Assembly: GCF_002954265.1 (NCBI RefSeq)
Contig: NZ_PPSL01000001.1
Coordinates: 620,001-684,000, forward strand
DNA from: Flavipsychrobacter stenotrophus
GTDB taxonomy: Bacteria > Bacteroidota > Bacteroidia > Chitinophagales > Chitinophagaceae
DNA: 64,000 bases
Reading direction: 5' to 3'
The position numbers were made by a program, and so were the translations under genes. The first letter of the stretch is position 1. Each line of letters opens with the position of its first letter. Below are positions 24,442-34,032 of this stretch, piece by piece. The notes beneath the pieces were generated by a model that was not told where the DNA came from, ran no database searches, and saw only the letters and a list, made by a program, of their open reading frames with translations.

Positions 24442-27400
24442 ATGAGGAAAATCTTCACTTCGATCACTTTTATAGCGTTTTTGGCGGTATTAGGTCATAA
24501 TCCATATGCATTAGCCCAGGAAACGCAGTTTCATGCGAAAAATGGCATGAATGCAGCAATAAGGAATTATACAAAATTCACATCCTATCCTAAAGACAAG
24601 GGGTACCATGTTATAGAGAACAATAAGGGTTATGAAAACCATCCCGAGCTTGGGCTGAAATATGCGGAAACGCCTTGTGATAATTGTTATGAACTAATAG
24701 GAGAGCGTACTGAGCAATCTAAGACCTATGTAAAAAAAGGCGAGAAAGCAGCTGATGGCGGCAGGGATATATTTAAGCAAACGTCTACACACTCCATGCA
24801 TTATCGTGACGAGGCAGGAAACTGGCGTACTATTAAGACACAGTTGGCACCCGGCTCAAAAGCTGGTGTCTATTCTGCCACTGAACAGCCTTCTCCTATT
24901 ATTGTCAATACGGCTAATCGCTATACATCTATTGGTAAGGCCGGTGAAAGTTTTACTTTTAACAATGATCTGGAGTTGATCTACGTTCAACCAGGTGGCA
25001 AAGAAGTATCTCTGGGCAAGGCTGTCTGGTCTGATCATACAGCAGGTGATGACGGCATCTATGTAAAGAATGCCTGGCAGGGAGTTGATATAGAAATATA
25101 TACTATTCGCGGAGCAACTAAAACAAATTTCTACATCAACCATGCTATGCCGCAGTATGCTGATGGCCAGTTGTTGGTAAGGGATCACATGCAAATGGAC
25201 AAGGGATTGTCGTTGTATAGTGAAGGTAAATCAAAGTTTACAGGTAATCTGGCAATAAAGAATGCTGAGGGGTACAACTTGTTTTATGTTTCTGCTGCTA
25301 CTGCAATGGAGAAAGATAATATCAAATCTACCCTGCAGATGTTGCAATACTATATAAATGGTAATACAGTTGACATAGCATTGCCAGGCAATTTCCTGAA
25401 CAGGCCTTCTACATCTTATCCTGTGATCATTGATCCCCTTGTTACACAGGCTACTAATACTGCTGTTACCGGGTCTACTTATAGTGCGGCATGGACAGTG
25501 CCATGTGTTTATGCAAACGCAGCAACTGTTCCGGCAAATTGTACTATCACCGATATTCAATGGACATTTAATTACATTACCAGCGGCGGTGCTGCAATGT
25601 GGGATGGATCTGTTGATTTTAGAAGAGGTACTTGCCGTAGCCCTACAGGTCCTACCGGTGCCGGCGGTTTTTACTGGTTTTGTAACACATTCCTGACCGG
25701 TACCTGCACAGGGTCTAATATTTCTATTTTTGCAGATCTGTCTGCATGTATACCTGCTCCTCAGTGTCCGTCTTACAATCTGAATATGACGATGGATTTT
25801 TACCAGAATTATCTGTCAACTGCTGCATGTGCAATCACTTATATCAGCGCAGCAATTCCATTGACCATTACTGTTATTGGTCATACAGTAGAAAGTAATG
25901 GAGTGATTAATGCCGGTTCCTCTACAATCTGTGCGGGCCAGTCTACAACTCTTTCTACTTCGGCGGTATATGGTGTGCCACCATATACATTCTCATGGAT
26001 GCCGGGTGGATTGGTAGGCACCCCTGTAACCGTGTCGCCAACTTCCACAACAACTTATACGGCTACCGTTACCGACGCTTGTGGCATAACGGCAACAGCA
26101 ACTACCACAGTAACGGTGAATCCACTAACACCAATAACGGGTACATTATCTGTATGTGTTGGTGGAACGACCACCCTTAGCAATGCTACGGGTGGCGGTA
26201 CATGGAGTAGCAGCAACACTGCGGTCGCAACTGTTGGTTCCTCATCCGGAGTTGTTTATGGGGTGAGTCCCGGTGTTACCACTATTACCTATCTTACTGC
26301 AACAGGATGTTCTGCAACTGCCACGGTTACGGTAACACTATTGTCGGGCATAACCGGCACGAATAGCTGTTGCGTAAACGCTACATCAACGTTAGGTAAT
26401 TCTACGGCGGGTGGTACGTGGTCAAGCAGTAATACTGCTATCGCGACAGTAGACCCTGCAACAGGTGTTGTTACCGGCGTTTCTGCAGGTAATGTAACAA
26501 TCACCTATTCAACCTGCGGCGGATGTTCTACAACTATTGCCTTTACCGTCAATCCTTTACCTGCTGCAATCGGAGGACCTACGGCTGTATGTGTTGGTGC
26601 AACTGTATCATTGACCAACTCATCGCCAACAGGGACCTGGACAAGTTCTGTGCCGGGTGTTGCAACTATAGCTTCCACTAGTGGTGCAGCAGGTGGTGTA
26701 GCAGCAGGAGTAACTACAATTACCTATACATTGCCAACTGGCTGCCTGATAACAAGACCATTAATTGTCAACCCTATTTACAGCACATCTTTTAGTGTTG
26801 TAATCTGTGCTGGCGCGTCGGTTTCATTTGCAGGTACTTATTATAACGCTACTGGTGTGTATCCACATTTGTTTACATCAATTGCGGGCTGCGACTCGGT
26901 TGCGGCATTGAATCTTACCGTAACACCGGTAACCCACACTACAGTAAATGACAGTATCTGTATCGGTTCTACCTATTCATTTGGAGGCGGGGTATACTTT
27001 ACAACAGGTACATACAATCACACCTTTGCCAATATTATCGGCTGCGACTCTATGGTGACGCTTAACCTGTTCGTTAAGCCGCTGCCATTAGCCCCGCTTA
27101 CCGCCAATATTGATCTATGTCAGAATGCATCTCCTGTATTCCCGCTTACGGCAGTGGGTACAAATCTGCTTTGGTATAATGTTGCCACCGGAGGAGTGGG
27201 TAACCCTACCGCACCTGTTCCGTCAACAACAACTCCGGGACCTTTAACATGGTATGTAAGCCAGGTAGTATTGGGTTGTGAAGGGCCAAGGTCACCGCTG
27301 AATGTGTTGGTACACAATAAACCAAACTATACAATAGTGCCGGGTAAACCCTATGAGTGTCAGTATGATACGATCAGCCTGAATTATAATGGTCCAATGT

Positions 27401-28386
27401 TTCCCGGAGCGATATTCTCATGGACGGTTCCAAACTATTCTACCATCACCGCCGGGACTGTAGCTACCGACCCATCTATTATTGTTCGGTTTGATACATC
27501 ATTGGGAAATAATACAGTATACCTGACGGTAGGCGATGGTTATGTGCCATGTAATTCAACTGTTCCTTACAATGTTCCTGTATTCCTTACAGCTCCGCCG
27601 GCATTCTTTAATCACAATCCTAACGTATGTGCCGGTGATTCCATACTGGTAGCACTGACTTACACCAGCCCCGGCATCAATGATTATATCTGGAATTTTG
27701 ATGGCGGTAATATTGTCGTTGCCTCTTCAGACCACGGTGGCCCTTACAAAGTAGTATGGTCAACACCGGGAGTGCATGTTATTACACTTAATGCTGTGAC
27801 CAATCCAAATTGTCCTGCAAGTACCATTAAGGATACGGTTCATGTGCAACCACGCCCTGATGCAAGAATTGCACAGTTTGTATTGCTGAATGGCAAAACG
27901 TCGGTTTGTATGGGCGATAGTTTAATATTCAGTCCACTGAATTTCGATAGCCGTTATTCTTACTTCTGGTCTCCGGAGCATTATTTTACTCAGGATAATG
28001 CTACCCGCCAGTACGGTGTGATAGACAATGCGGGTTATGTAAAGCTTACAGTTAAGACGCCATTTGGTTGCGTGGCTATAGATAGTACGCTGGTAGATGC
28101 ACAACCATGCTGCACCATTTCATTCCCTACGGCCTTTACACCAAATGGCGATGGTAAGAATGATGTGTTCCGACCAATAACCGATGGTAATCATAAGATC
28201 CATTTCTTCCGAATTGCTAACCGTTGGGGGCAGAATGTATTTGAGTCGCTTGAAGATGGCGCAGGTGCATGGGATGGTACTTACAATGATGTGAAGCAGG
28301 ATATGGACGTTTATTACTACTTTATCAGCTATGATTGCAGCGGAAAGAAAGTGGTACAGAAAGGTGAAGTAACACTGATAAGGTAA
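24442..28386 (+). CDS. Large T9SS-exported Ig-repeat protein with gliding-motility C-terminal domain
   Basis: A 1314-residue surface or secreted protein. A signal peptide (IFTSITFIAFLAVLGHN, cut after ALAQ) precedes an unrecognised N-terminal region of about 420 residues. Then come several Ig-like units: Big2-like repeats starting near residues 566, 634 and 709 (each with GTWSSSNTAVAT-like text), and a pair of 50-residue repeats near 783 and 832 that share GCDS. PKD-like beta domains follow. The last ~90 residues are the CHU_C/gliding-motility-associated domain (FPTAFTPNGDGKNDVF, IANRWGQNVFES, GAWDGTYN), a type B T9SS signal. It is probably an adhesin or cell-surface scaffold. It is a single transcription unit with a strong terminator at 28409-28440. 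Confidence 0.88.
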   Translation: MRKIFTSITFIAFLAVLGHNPYALAQETQFHAKNGMNAAIRNYTKFTSYPKDKGYHVIENNKGYENHPELGLKYAETPCDNCYELIGERTEQSKTYVKKGEKAADGGRDIFKQTSTHSMHYRDEAGNWRTIKTQLAPGSKAGVYSATEQPSPIIVNTANRYTSIGKAGESFTFNNDLELIYVQPGGKEVSLGKAVWSDHTAGDDGIYVKNAWQGVDIEIYTIRGATKTNFYINHAMPQYADGQLLVRDHMQMDKGLSLYSEGKSKFTGNLAIKNAEGYNLFYVSAATAMEKDNIKSTLQMLQYYINGNTVDIALPGNFLNRPSTSYPVIIDPLVTQATNTAVTGSTYSAAWTVPCVYANAATVPANCTITDIQWTFNYITSGGAAMWDGSVDFRRGTCRSPTGPTGAGGFYWFCNTFLTGTCTGSNISIFADLSACIPAPQCPSYNLNMTMDFYQNYLSTAACAITYISAAIPLTITVIGHTVESNGVINAGSSTICAGQSTTLSTSAVYGVPPYTFSWMPGGLVGTPVTVSPTSTTTYTATVTDACGITATATTTVTVNPLTPITGTLSVCVGGTTTLSNATGGGTWSSSNTAVATVGSSSGVVYGVSPGVTTITYLTATGCSATATVTVTLLSGITGTNSCCVNATSTLGNSTAGGTWSSSNTAIATVDPATGVVTGVSAGNVTITYSTCGGCSTTIAFTVNPLPAAIGGPTAVCVGATVSLTNSSPTGTWTSSVPGVATIASTSGAAGGVAAGVTTITYTLPTGCLITRPLIVNPIYSTSFSVVICAGASVSFAGTYYNATGVYPHLFTSIAGCDSVAALNLTVTPVTHTTVNDSICIGSTYSFGGGVYFTTGTYNHTFANIIGCDSMVTLNLFVKPLPLAPLTANIDLCQNASPVFPLTAVGTNLLWYNVATGGVGNPTAPVPSTTTPGPLTWYVSQVVLGCEGPRSPLNVLVHNKPNYTIVPGKPYECQYDTISLNYNGPMFPGAIFSWTVPNYSTITAGTVATDPSIIVRFDTSLGNNTVYLTVGDGYVPCNSTVPYNVPVFLTAPPAFFNHNPNVCAGDSILVALTYTSPGINDYIWNFDGGNIVVASSDHGGPYKVVWSTPGVHVITLNAVTNPNCPASTIKDTVHVQPRPDARIAQFVLLNGKTSVCMGDSLIFSPLNFDSRYSYFWSPEHYFTQDNATRQYGVIDNAGYVKLTVKTPFGCVAIDSTLVDAQPCCTISFPTAFTPNGDGKNDVFRPITDGNHKIHFFRIANRWGQNVFESLEDGAGAWDGTYNDVKQDMDVYYYFISYDCSGKKVVQKGEVTLIR

Positions 28387-28408
28387 ATTGATATTTATAG
28401 AACGAATG

Positions 28409-28440
28409 AGCCGTCCCGAAAATTCCGGGACGGCTTTATT
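28409..28440 (+). terminator. Rho-independent terminator
   Basis: Stem AGCCGTCCCG/CGGGACGGCT followed by TTTATTTAT, 22 bp after the preceding stop codon. Confidence 0.85.
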
Positions 28441-28573
28441 TATAGCTGGGGTTAATAATGGTTAAAAAAGGATCGAGGTGATATATGTTTCACTACTTTT
28501 AATCCGTTAGTAGCTTCATTAATATTTCAGTTTTATTTTCGCTGAATGTGCTACTAATAGTGGAGAGATAGTT

Positions 28574-28581
28574 TATTTTTG
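28574..28581 (+). promoter_or_regulatory. -7-like element upstream of YfhO gene
   Basis: TATTTTTG matches TAnnTTTG, 19 bp before the ATG at 28601. No clear -33 partner at standard spacing. Confidence 0.3.
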
Positions 28582-28600
28582 TTCCGATTAAAAAGATATT

Positions 28601-31036
28601 ATGCAGTTTGATTTCAAAAAGATAAGATTAGATCTTTTGGCAATAGTAGTATTTGCCGTCCTTTCATTATTGTATTGTATGCCTCAGCTGCAAGGCAAAA
28701 AATTGAGTCAGCATGATAATATCTCATGGCAGGGTGCTGCGCATGAGGGTATGGCTTATCACGATTCTACCGGTAAAGATGTGCTATGGAGCAATAGTAT
28801 GTTTGGCGGTATGCCCAGCTACACTGTATATGTAGGTACTGCCAATTTTAATTATTCCAGCTATGTACAGACCGTTTTACAGGCGGTAGGTAAGCCAGCG
28901 TACTTCTTCTTCATTGCGATGGTGTGCTTCTACATACTGATGCGCGTGCTGAAAGTGAATCATTGGCTGAGTATGGTCGGGGCATTTGCTTACGCGTTCT
29001 CTTCTTACAATGCTATTATAATAAGCGTAGGTCACGAAACAAAGATGCTGACGATGGGTTATATACCTGCTGCAATAGCCGGTCTGTACCTTATTTACAG
29101 GCAAAAATGGTTGCCGGGTGCGGCTTTGTGGGGTGTCGCCGTGTGCCTGATGACGATGAATAATCACTTCCAGGTCATTTACTACTACCTGTTTATCTTC
29201 TTCAGTATGGGCATTGTTATGTTGTTCATAGCAATAAAAGAAGGGAAGATCAAGGAGTTTTTGATATCATCTGTTATCGCAATTGTCGTTGGCTTACTGG
29301 GTGTTGGTCCTTCAATGCCCTCGATATTGACCAGTGCGGAATATGCTAAGGAAACCATGCGTGGTGGAGAGAGTGAGCTGTCGGGTAAGGAAAAGAAAGC
29401 CAATGGCGGATTGGATAAAGAATATGCGTTCCGCTGGAGTAATGGAATAGGGGAGACCTTCTGTATCATGATCCCTTATTTGTATGGTGGTGCATCGGGA
29501 GAGCCGGCAGAAATGGCACCTAAGACCCGCGAAGTAGTGGGTGACCGTGCTGATAAATTACCTCTGTATTGGGGACCTCAGCCATTCCTGAGCGGTCCGG
29601 TTTACTTTGGTGCTATCATTTGTTTCCTCTTTGTATTGGGTACAATAGTTGTAAAGTCGCCACATAAGTGGTGGATCATAGCAGCAAGCTTCTTAGGTAT
29701 TATGTTGTCGTGGGGTAAGAATTTTGAAGGCGTTAACTACTTCCTTTTTGATCACCTGCCTATGCTGAACAAGTTTAGAACACCATCAATGGCACTGGTG
29801 ATACCGCAGTTCCTGTTCCCGTTGCTGGGTTTCTGGGGCGTGCAGGAGTATATATCAGGAAAGACAAGCAAGGAAGAATTATTGAAAGCGCTGAAAATAG
29901 CAGCAGGTATCACAGCTGGCTTATGCATAGTGTTGGGCCTTGGTGGTAGTATGTTCTTCAGCTTTACAGGAGTGGAAGATGCAGGGTACCAGGCAGAATT
30001 AGTGAACCTGTTGAAACAAGACCGTGCTTCTCTGGCCATGTCAAGCAGCCTGAAGAGTGCGGCATTCATATTGGCCGCAGCCGCATTGCTCTGGGCATTG
30101 GTAACTGAGAAGATAAAGCCGGTGATGATGATAGGCGGTTTGGGCTTGCTTATTGCCATAGATATGTTGCCTGTGTCTCGTGACTACCTGAATGAAAGCA
30201 ACTATGAAGATGCATCAGAGTTTGACGCCACCTTCCAGCCAAGGCCTGTTGACGAACAGATACTGAAAGATAAGGACCCGTATTACAGGGTGCTTGACCT
30301 GTCAAGAAACACTTATAACGATGCGGTACAGGCATATTTCCACAAGTGTGTAGGTGGTTATTCTCCAGCTAAGATGGAAATGTACCAAGACCTGATAGAC
30401 CGCCATATGAGCAAGGGCTATAATGGTGAAGTGCTGAACATGCTGAATACTAAATACATTATAGTAGGCGGACAGAAGAGCGCACCACAGGTAATTCCTA
30501 ATCCTAACGCATGTGGCAATGCATGGTTTGTAGATGAGGTAAAGCTGGTTAACACCGCAGATGAAGAGATCAACGGGTTGACCGCGCCGCAGTTGGGTGA
30601 TACCACAATAGTACCGGGTGCATTCCAGCCAAAGAAGACTGCCATCATCCGTAATACATTTAAGAACGACCTGGGTAATGGTGCAATAGGTAAGGATAGT
30701 GCCGCATTTGTGAAGCTTACTAAATATGGATTGGATGAACTGTCATTCGCGTCAAATAACAGTAAAGATGGTCTGGCAGTGTTCTCTGATATCTATTATG
30801 CCAAGGGCTGGAAAGCCTATGTAGATGGCAAGGAAACACCGATCGTGAAGGCGGATTATGTTTTGAGAGCGATAAAAATACCTGCAGGACCGCACAAAAT
30901 AGAGTTCCAATTCAAGCCTGATAGTTTCTATAAAGGCAAAACAGTGGCTATGGCCAGCAGCATCCTCATACTATTATTGTGTGTTGCTGCGTTTATACCT
31001 GTGTTCAAAGGTTCAAATAAAAACGAGCAGGCATGA
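28601..31036 (+). CDS. YfhO family multi-spanning membrane protein
   Basis: An 811-residue integral membrane protein with about a dozen hydrophobic segments over the first ~540 residues and a C-terminal extracytoplasmic domain. The family signature shows in the early loop (SQHDNISWQGAAHEG, FGGMPSYTVYVG), FRTPSMALVIPQFL, and the C-terminal FSDIYYAKGWKAYVDGKE with HKIEFQFKPDSF, which ends before a last membrane helix. YfhO proteins are GT-C-like membrane proteins; in Gram-positives they have been tied to glycosylation of lipoteichoic acid or other envelope polymers, but the substrate in Bacteroidota is unknown. It overlaps the acyltransferase gene by 4 bp and heads an envelope-related operon. 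Confidence 0.9.
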   Translation: MQFDFKKIRLDLLAIVVFAVLSLLYCMPQLQGKKLSQHDNISWQGAAHEGMAYHDSTGKDVLWSNSMFGGMPSYTVYVGTANFNYSSYVQTVLQAVGKPAYFFFIAMVCFYILMRVLKVNHWLSMVGAFAYAFSSYNAIIISVGHETKMLTMGYIPAAIAGLYLIYRQKWLPGAALWGVAVCLMTMNNHFQVIYYYLFIFFSMGIVMLFIAIKEGKIKEFLISSVIAIVVGLLGVGPSMPSILTSAEYAKETMRGGESELSGKEKKANGGLDKEYAFRWSNGIGETFCIMIPYLYGGASGEPAEMAPKTREVVGDRADKLPLYWGPQPFLSGPVYFGAIICFLFVLGTIVVKSPHKWWIIAASFLGIMLSWGKNFEGVNYFLFDHLPMLNKFRTPSMALVIPQFLFPLLGFWGVQEYISGKTSKEELLKALKIAAGITAGLCIVLGLGGSMFFSFTGVEDAGYQAELVNLLKQDRASLAMSSSLKSAAFILAAAALLWALVTEKIKPVMMIGGLGLLIAIDMLPVSRDYLNESNYEDASEFDATFQPRPVDEQILKDKDPYYRVLDLSRNTYNDAVQAYFHKCVGGYSPAKMEMYQDLIDRHMSKGYNGEVLNMLNTKYIIVGGQKSAPQVIPNPNACGNAWFVDEVKLVNTADEEINGLTAPQLGDTTIVPGAFQPKKTAIIRNTFKNDLGNGAIGKDSAAFVKLTKYGLDELSFASNNSKDGLAVFSDIYYAKGWKAYVDGKETPIVKADYVLRAIKIPAGPHKIEFQFKPDSFYKGKTVAMASSILILLLCVAAFIPVFKGSNKNEQA

Positions 31037-31566
31037 GTGAAGTAGTAGGTGGTCTTAAGCGCATGTTTGGCATGCGTCCTGAAATGAGTTTCAGCTTTTA
31101 CATAAGAGATTTCGTTTTCCGGAAGCTCTTGCGTAATAATGCTAAGACCACATGGGCCATACACCATTCTACTACCATACATAGCCCTGAGCGGATAACC
31201 CGGGGTAAGAATTGCTACCCCGGAGATTCAGCCGGTATTTACATTAATGCACGGAATGGCATCATATTGGGCGATTATACGAACATAGCTCCCAATGCCG
31301 GGCTGATATCGGCCAATCATGACCCGATAGACAATGATAAGCATTTGCCGGGACCACCAATGGAGATCGGTAAGTTTTGCTGGATAGCGATGAATGTTGT
31401 CATTCTTCCGGGTGTAAAGCTGGGTGATTTTACTGTGGTAGGAGCCGGTGCTATTGTTACCAAGAGTTTCCCGGAAGGGTATTGCGTAATAGTTGGTAAC
31501 CCTGCGAAGATAGTCAAATACCTAAACAAGGAGGAATGCGATGCCTTTGCCAAAACTAAACAGTAA
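31033..31566 (+). CDS. Hexapeptide-repeat (left-handed beta-helix) acyltransferase
   Basis: A 177-residue acyltransferase of the LbetaH type, likely O- or N-acetylating a sugar. Hexapeptide-like turns run from GAGIYINARNGIILGDYTNI through NHDPIDND, FCWIAMNVVILPGVKLGDF and VVGAGAIVTKSFPEGYCVIV to GNPAKIVKYL, the classic end of maa/WbbJ/colanic acid-type enzymes. It starts inside the YfhO stop (ATGA) and its 3' end overlaps the flippase gene by 26 bp. Context suggests it modifies a surface polysaccharide exported by the flippase. Confidence 0.88.
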   Translation: MSEVVGGLKRMFGMRPEMSFSFYIRDFVFRKLLRNNAKTTWAIHHSTTIHSPERITRGKNCYPGDSAGIYINARNGIILGDYTNIAPNAGLISANHDPIDNDKHLPGPPMEIGKFCWIAMNVVILPGVKLGDFTVVGAGAIVTKSFPEGYCVIVGNPAKIVKYLNKEECDAFAKTKQ

Positions 31567-32989
31567 CTCCTTATTCAGTAATTCAGTATTCATCTTCCTT
31601 ATCAGGTTCTTCCCCTCTGTGGCTAACCTGTTGGTGCTGTTATACTATTCCCGACACCTTGACAAGCCCACCTATGGTACTTACCAGAACTTCTGGACCC
31701 AGTTGTATTTTATCTATCCATTGGCCTGTTTTGGTATACATGTGCTTATCACTACTTATGCACCAGGCACCATTTTAAAGCTGGCTAAGACAGTTTCCAT
31801 TAAGCAGTATTTACTGTATGGCATGTGGCTATGCCTGCTTAGTGGTGGCTTTGCATGGCTTCAGGTTGATTCCCTACAGGCCGGGTGGCTTATACCACTA
31901 TTGTTTATGATCACCTTTGCAATGGGTATTATTACTGAGTCGTTTCTGATCGTTTTTAAGAATATTAAAGGCCTGCTCATTATAAATTCGGGCTATGCAC
32001 TAGGTTATCTCGCCATTCATAAAATGGTTCTGGATAATGCATTTACTCAGCGTGGTGTATTCTTATACTTGCTGATATTGAATTGTTTACGACTTGTGTC
32101 CTCACTTATTATGTTAGGTGTAAGTGCAAGACAATTGGAGAAGGATGATACTGAAGAGATAAGAACTGTAAAAGAAATAAGAACGCTTTGGCTGCATATG
32201 GGCTTTTATGATATTCTGCAGAGTGTTTCTTCGTGGATAGACAAGTTCCTTGTTTCAATATTACTTACAGCCGCGGCATCTGCCATATACTTTAACGGCA
32301 CGCAAAATGTACCTTTCCTGCCACTCATCTTAAGTGCATCGGGTAGTGCGGTGTTGATACAAATGAATAGGGTGAAGGCAAAGGATGAAAATACCAACCT
32401 GATGCAGTTAATGAATCATTCGGCTAGGTATCTTTCCAATATCGTGTTCCCGCTTATGTTCTTCCTCATGTTTTTCAGGTATGAGTTGTTTGCGGTTTTA
32501 CTGCCCGGTTACCAGGAAGCTGTACCGGTGTTTTTTGTTATGCTGTTCATCTTGCCGTTTCGTACTTATAGCTTTATTACAGTATTCCAGAAGCTGCATA
32601 AGGGTCATTTAAGTACTACGGGGGCTGTCGGCGAATTGGTGTTGGCCTGCCTGCTGATGTACCCGCTCTACAAATGGCTGGGGCTACCGGGGTTAGCGTT
32701 GAGTTTTATCATCTCCAGTTATACGCAGTTTGTTTATTATTTCTATCACATCAGCCGGTTGTTGAAAACCAAGGCATATAACCTTGTGCCTTTAAGTAAC
32801 TGGGCCGTTAAGCTTTTAATATTCATTCCTTTGTTCGCATTTCTGCATTATTTGGTAACTTCATTTTTTCAAACCAGGGTCAGTTTGTTATTGGGCATAG
32901 TAGCCATGATAGTAACAATACTAGTTGCTCTTTTTGTAGAGATCAGGAACAGTAAAAATGGCGACATCGCACAACAAAACGAAATTTAA
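31541..32989 (+). CDS. Polysaccharide/lipid-linked oligosaccharide flippase-like protein
   Basis: A 482-residue membrane protein with about twelve hydrophobic segments and the MOP/MATE-like fold pattern of Wzx-type flippases (FIFLIRFFPSVANLLVLLYY opening, then long loops between paired helices). It would move lipid-linked sugars across the inner membrane. The ATG at 31541 is supported by an AAGGAGG Shine-Dalgarno ending about 8 bp upstream, unusual here because most genes in the window lack one. It overlaps the acyltransferase by 26 bp and the potassium channel by 32 bp, implying tight co-expression. Confidence 0.82.
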   Translation: MPLPKLNSNSLFSNSVFIFLIRFFPSVANLLVLLYYSRHLDKPTYGTYQNFWTQLYFIYPLACFGIHVLITTYAPGTILKLAKTVSIKQYLLYGMWLCLLSGGFAWLQVDSLQAGWLIPLLFMITFAMGIITESFLIVFKNIKGLLIINSGYALGYLAIHKMVLDNAFTQRGVFLYLLILNCLRLVSSLIMLGVSARQLEKDDTEEIRTVKEIRTLWLHMGFYDILQSVSSWIDKFLVSILLTAAASAIYFNGTQNVPFLPLILSASGSAVLIQMNRVKAKDENTNLMQLMNHSARYLSNIVFPLMFFLMFFRYELFAVLLPGYQEAVPVFFVMLFILPFRTYSFITVFQKLHKGHLSTTGAVGELVLACLLMYPLYKWLGLPGLALSFIISSYTQFVYYFYHISRLLKTKAYNLVPLSNWAVKLLIFIPLFAFLHYLVTSFFQTRVSLLLGIVAMIVTILVALFVEIRNSKNGDIAQQNEI

Positions 32990-33941
32990 GGATATAAGCA
33001 ATACCGGATTTGGTGCCAATAGTAGTGTGGAAGGTGGCAGACTGGTAAATGCCGACGGATCTAACAACCTGCGTAAAACAGGGTTGCCGTTTTACGAGCG
33101 CATCAGCATCTATCACTCTTTGCTGCGGATGAGTCGTATGAACTTTACACTTACCATCTTTGCTTTCTATACGGCGATTAACCTGTTTTTCGCCGTTATT
33201 TACTTTACTATTGGCGTAGATCACCTGGAGGGTATTGATGTACATGCACCGTTGTACATCCGTTTTCTCAATGCCTTTTTCTTTAGCTCGCAAACACTCA
33301 CCACTGTGGGTTATGGCCACGTAGCACCATCGGGTATTCTTACCAATTTTGTTGCTTCTACAGAATCTTTGATAGGTATTCTGGCATTTGCCGTGGTAAC
33401 CGGTCTTATCTACGGTCGTTTTTCGCGTCCGCGTGCTTACATACTGTTTAGTAACAATCTGATAGTAGCACCTCACAAGGGTGGTAAAGCACTGATGGCT
33501 CGTATAGCCACTTATAAGAATAACCACCTTACAGATGCGGAAGCCCAATTGACCGTAGCGCTTCATGTAAACGAGAATGGTAAGATGATCACGCGCTTTT
33601 ATCAATTACCGTTGGAGATAAGTAAAGTCACCTCACTGGCGCTGAGTTGGACAATAGTACACCCGATAAATGAAGATAGCCCGATAGCTAATTTTACAGA
33701 TGAACAATTGAGGGATGCCAGGATGGAAGTGATACTGGGCATCAAAGCTTTTGATGATCACTTCTCTAACACAGTGCAACAGCGTACGTCTTACAGCCAT
33801 CCACAATTGGTCTATGGTGCTAAGTTCGAGCCGATGTTTGAGCGTTCACCGGAGGGTAACTATACACTACTGGAACTGGATAAGATCAGCCACCATACAA
33901 GGGTGCCACTAGAGGAGCAGGTAGTGGCGAGTCAGAATTAA
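32958..33941 (+). CDS. Inward-rectifier type potassium channel (KirBac-like)
   Basis: A 327-residue channel subunit. A cytoplasmic N-terminus (~60 residues, with a slide-helix-like YERISIYHSLLRMS) leads to TM1 (FAFYTAINLFFAVIYF), a pore helix and the selectivity filter TTVGYGHVAP (about 116-120), TM2 (GILAFAVVTGLIYGRF), and a C-terminal immunoglobulin-like Kir domain (LMARIATYKNNHLTDAEAQL). Length matches KirBac channels. It should conduct K+ in the inner membrane, gated by ligands or lipids. Its start lies 32 bp inside the flippase gene in another frame; such coupling of an ion channel to an envelope glycan operon is unexpected. Confidence 0.93.
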   Translation: MATSHNKTKFKDISNTGFGANSSVEGGRLVNADGSNNLRKTGLPFYERISIYHSLLRMSRMNFTLTIFAFYTAINLFFAVIYFTIGVDHLEGIDVHAPLYIRFLNAFFFSSQTLTTVGYGHVAPSGILTNFVASTESLIGILAFAVVTGLIYGRFSRPRAYILFSNNLIVAPHKGGKALMARIATYKNNHLTDAEAQLTVALHVNENGKMITRFYQLPLEISKVTSLALSWTIVHPINEDSPIANFTDEQLRDARMEVILGIKAFDDHFSNTVQQRTSYSHPQLVYGAKFEPMFERSPEGNYTLLELDKISHHTRVPLEEQVVASQN

Positions 33942-34032
33942 TGTAGTCTGACGATCATTTAACTTTATGTGTACCTGTTATAAAATATAAGTTCCAACTT
34001 CTTTTATAATTTTGCCCAAAATCTGATATTAC

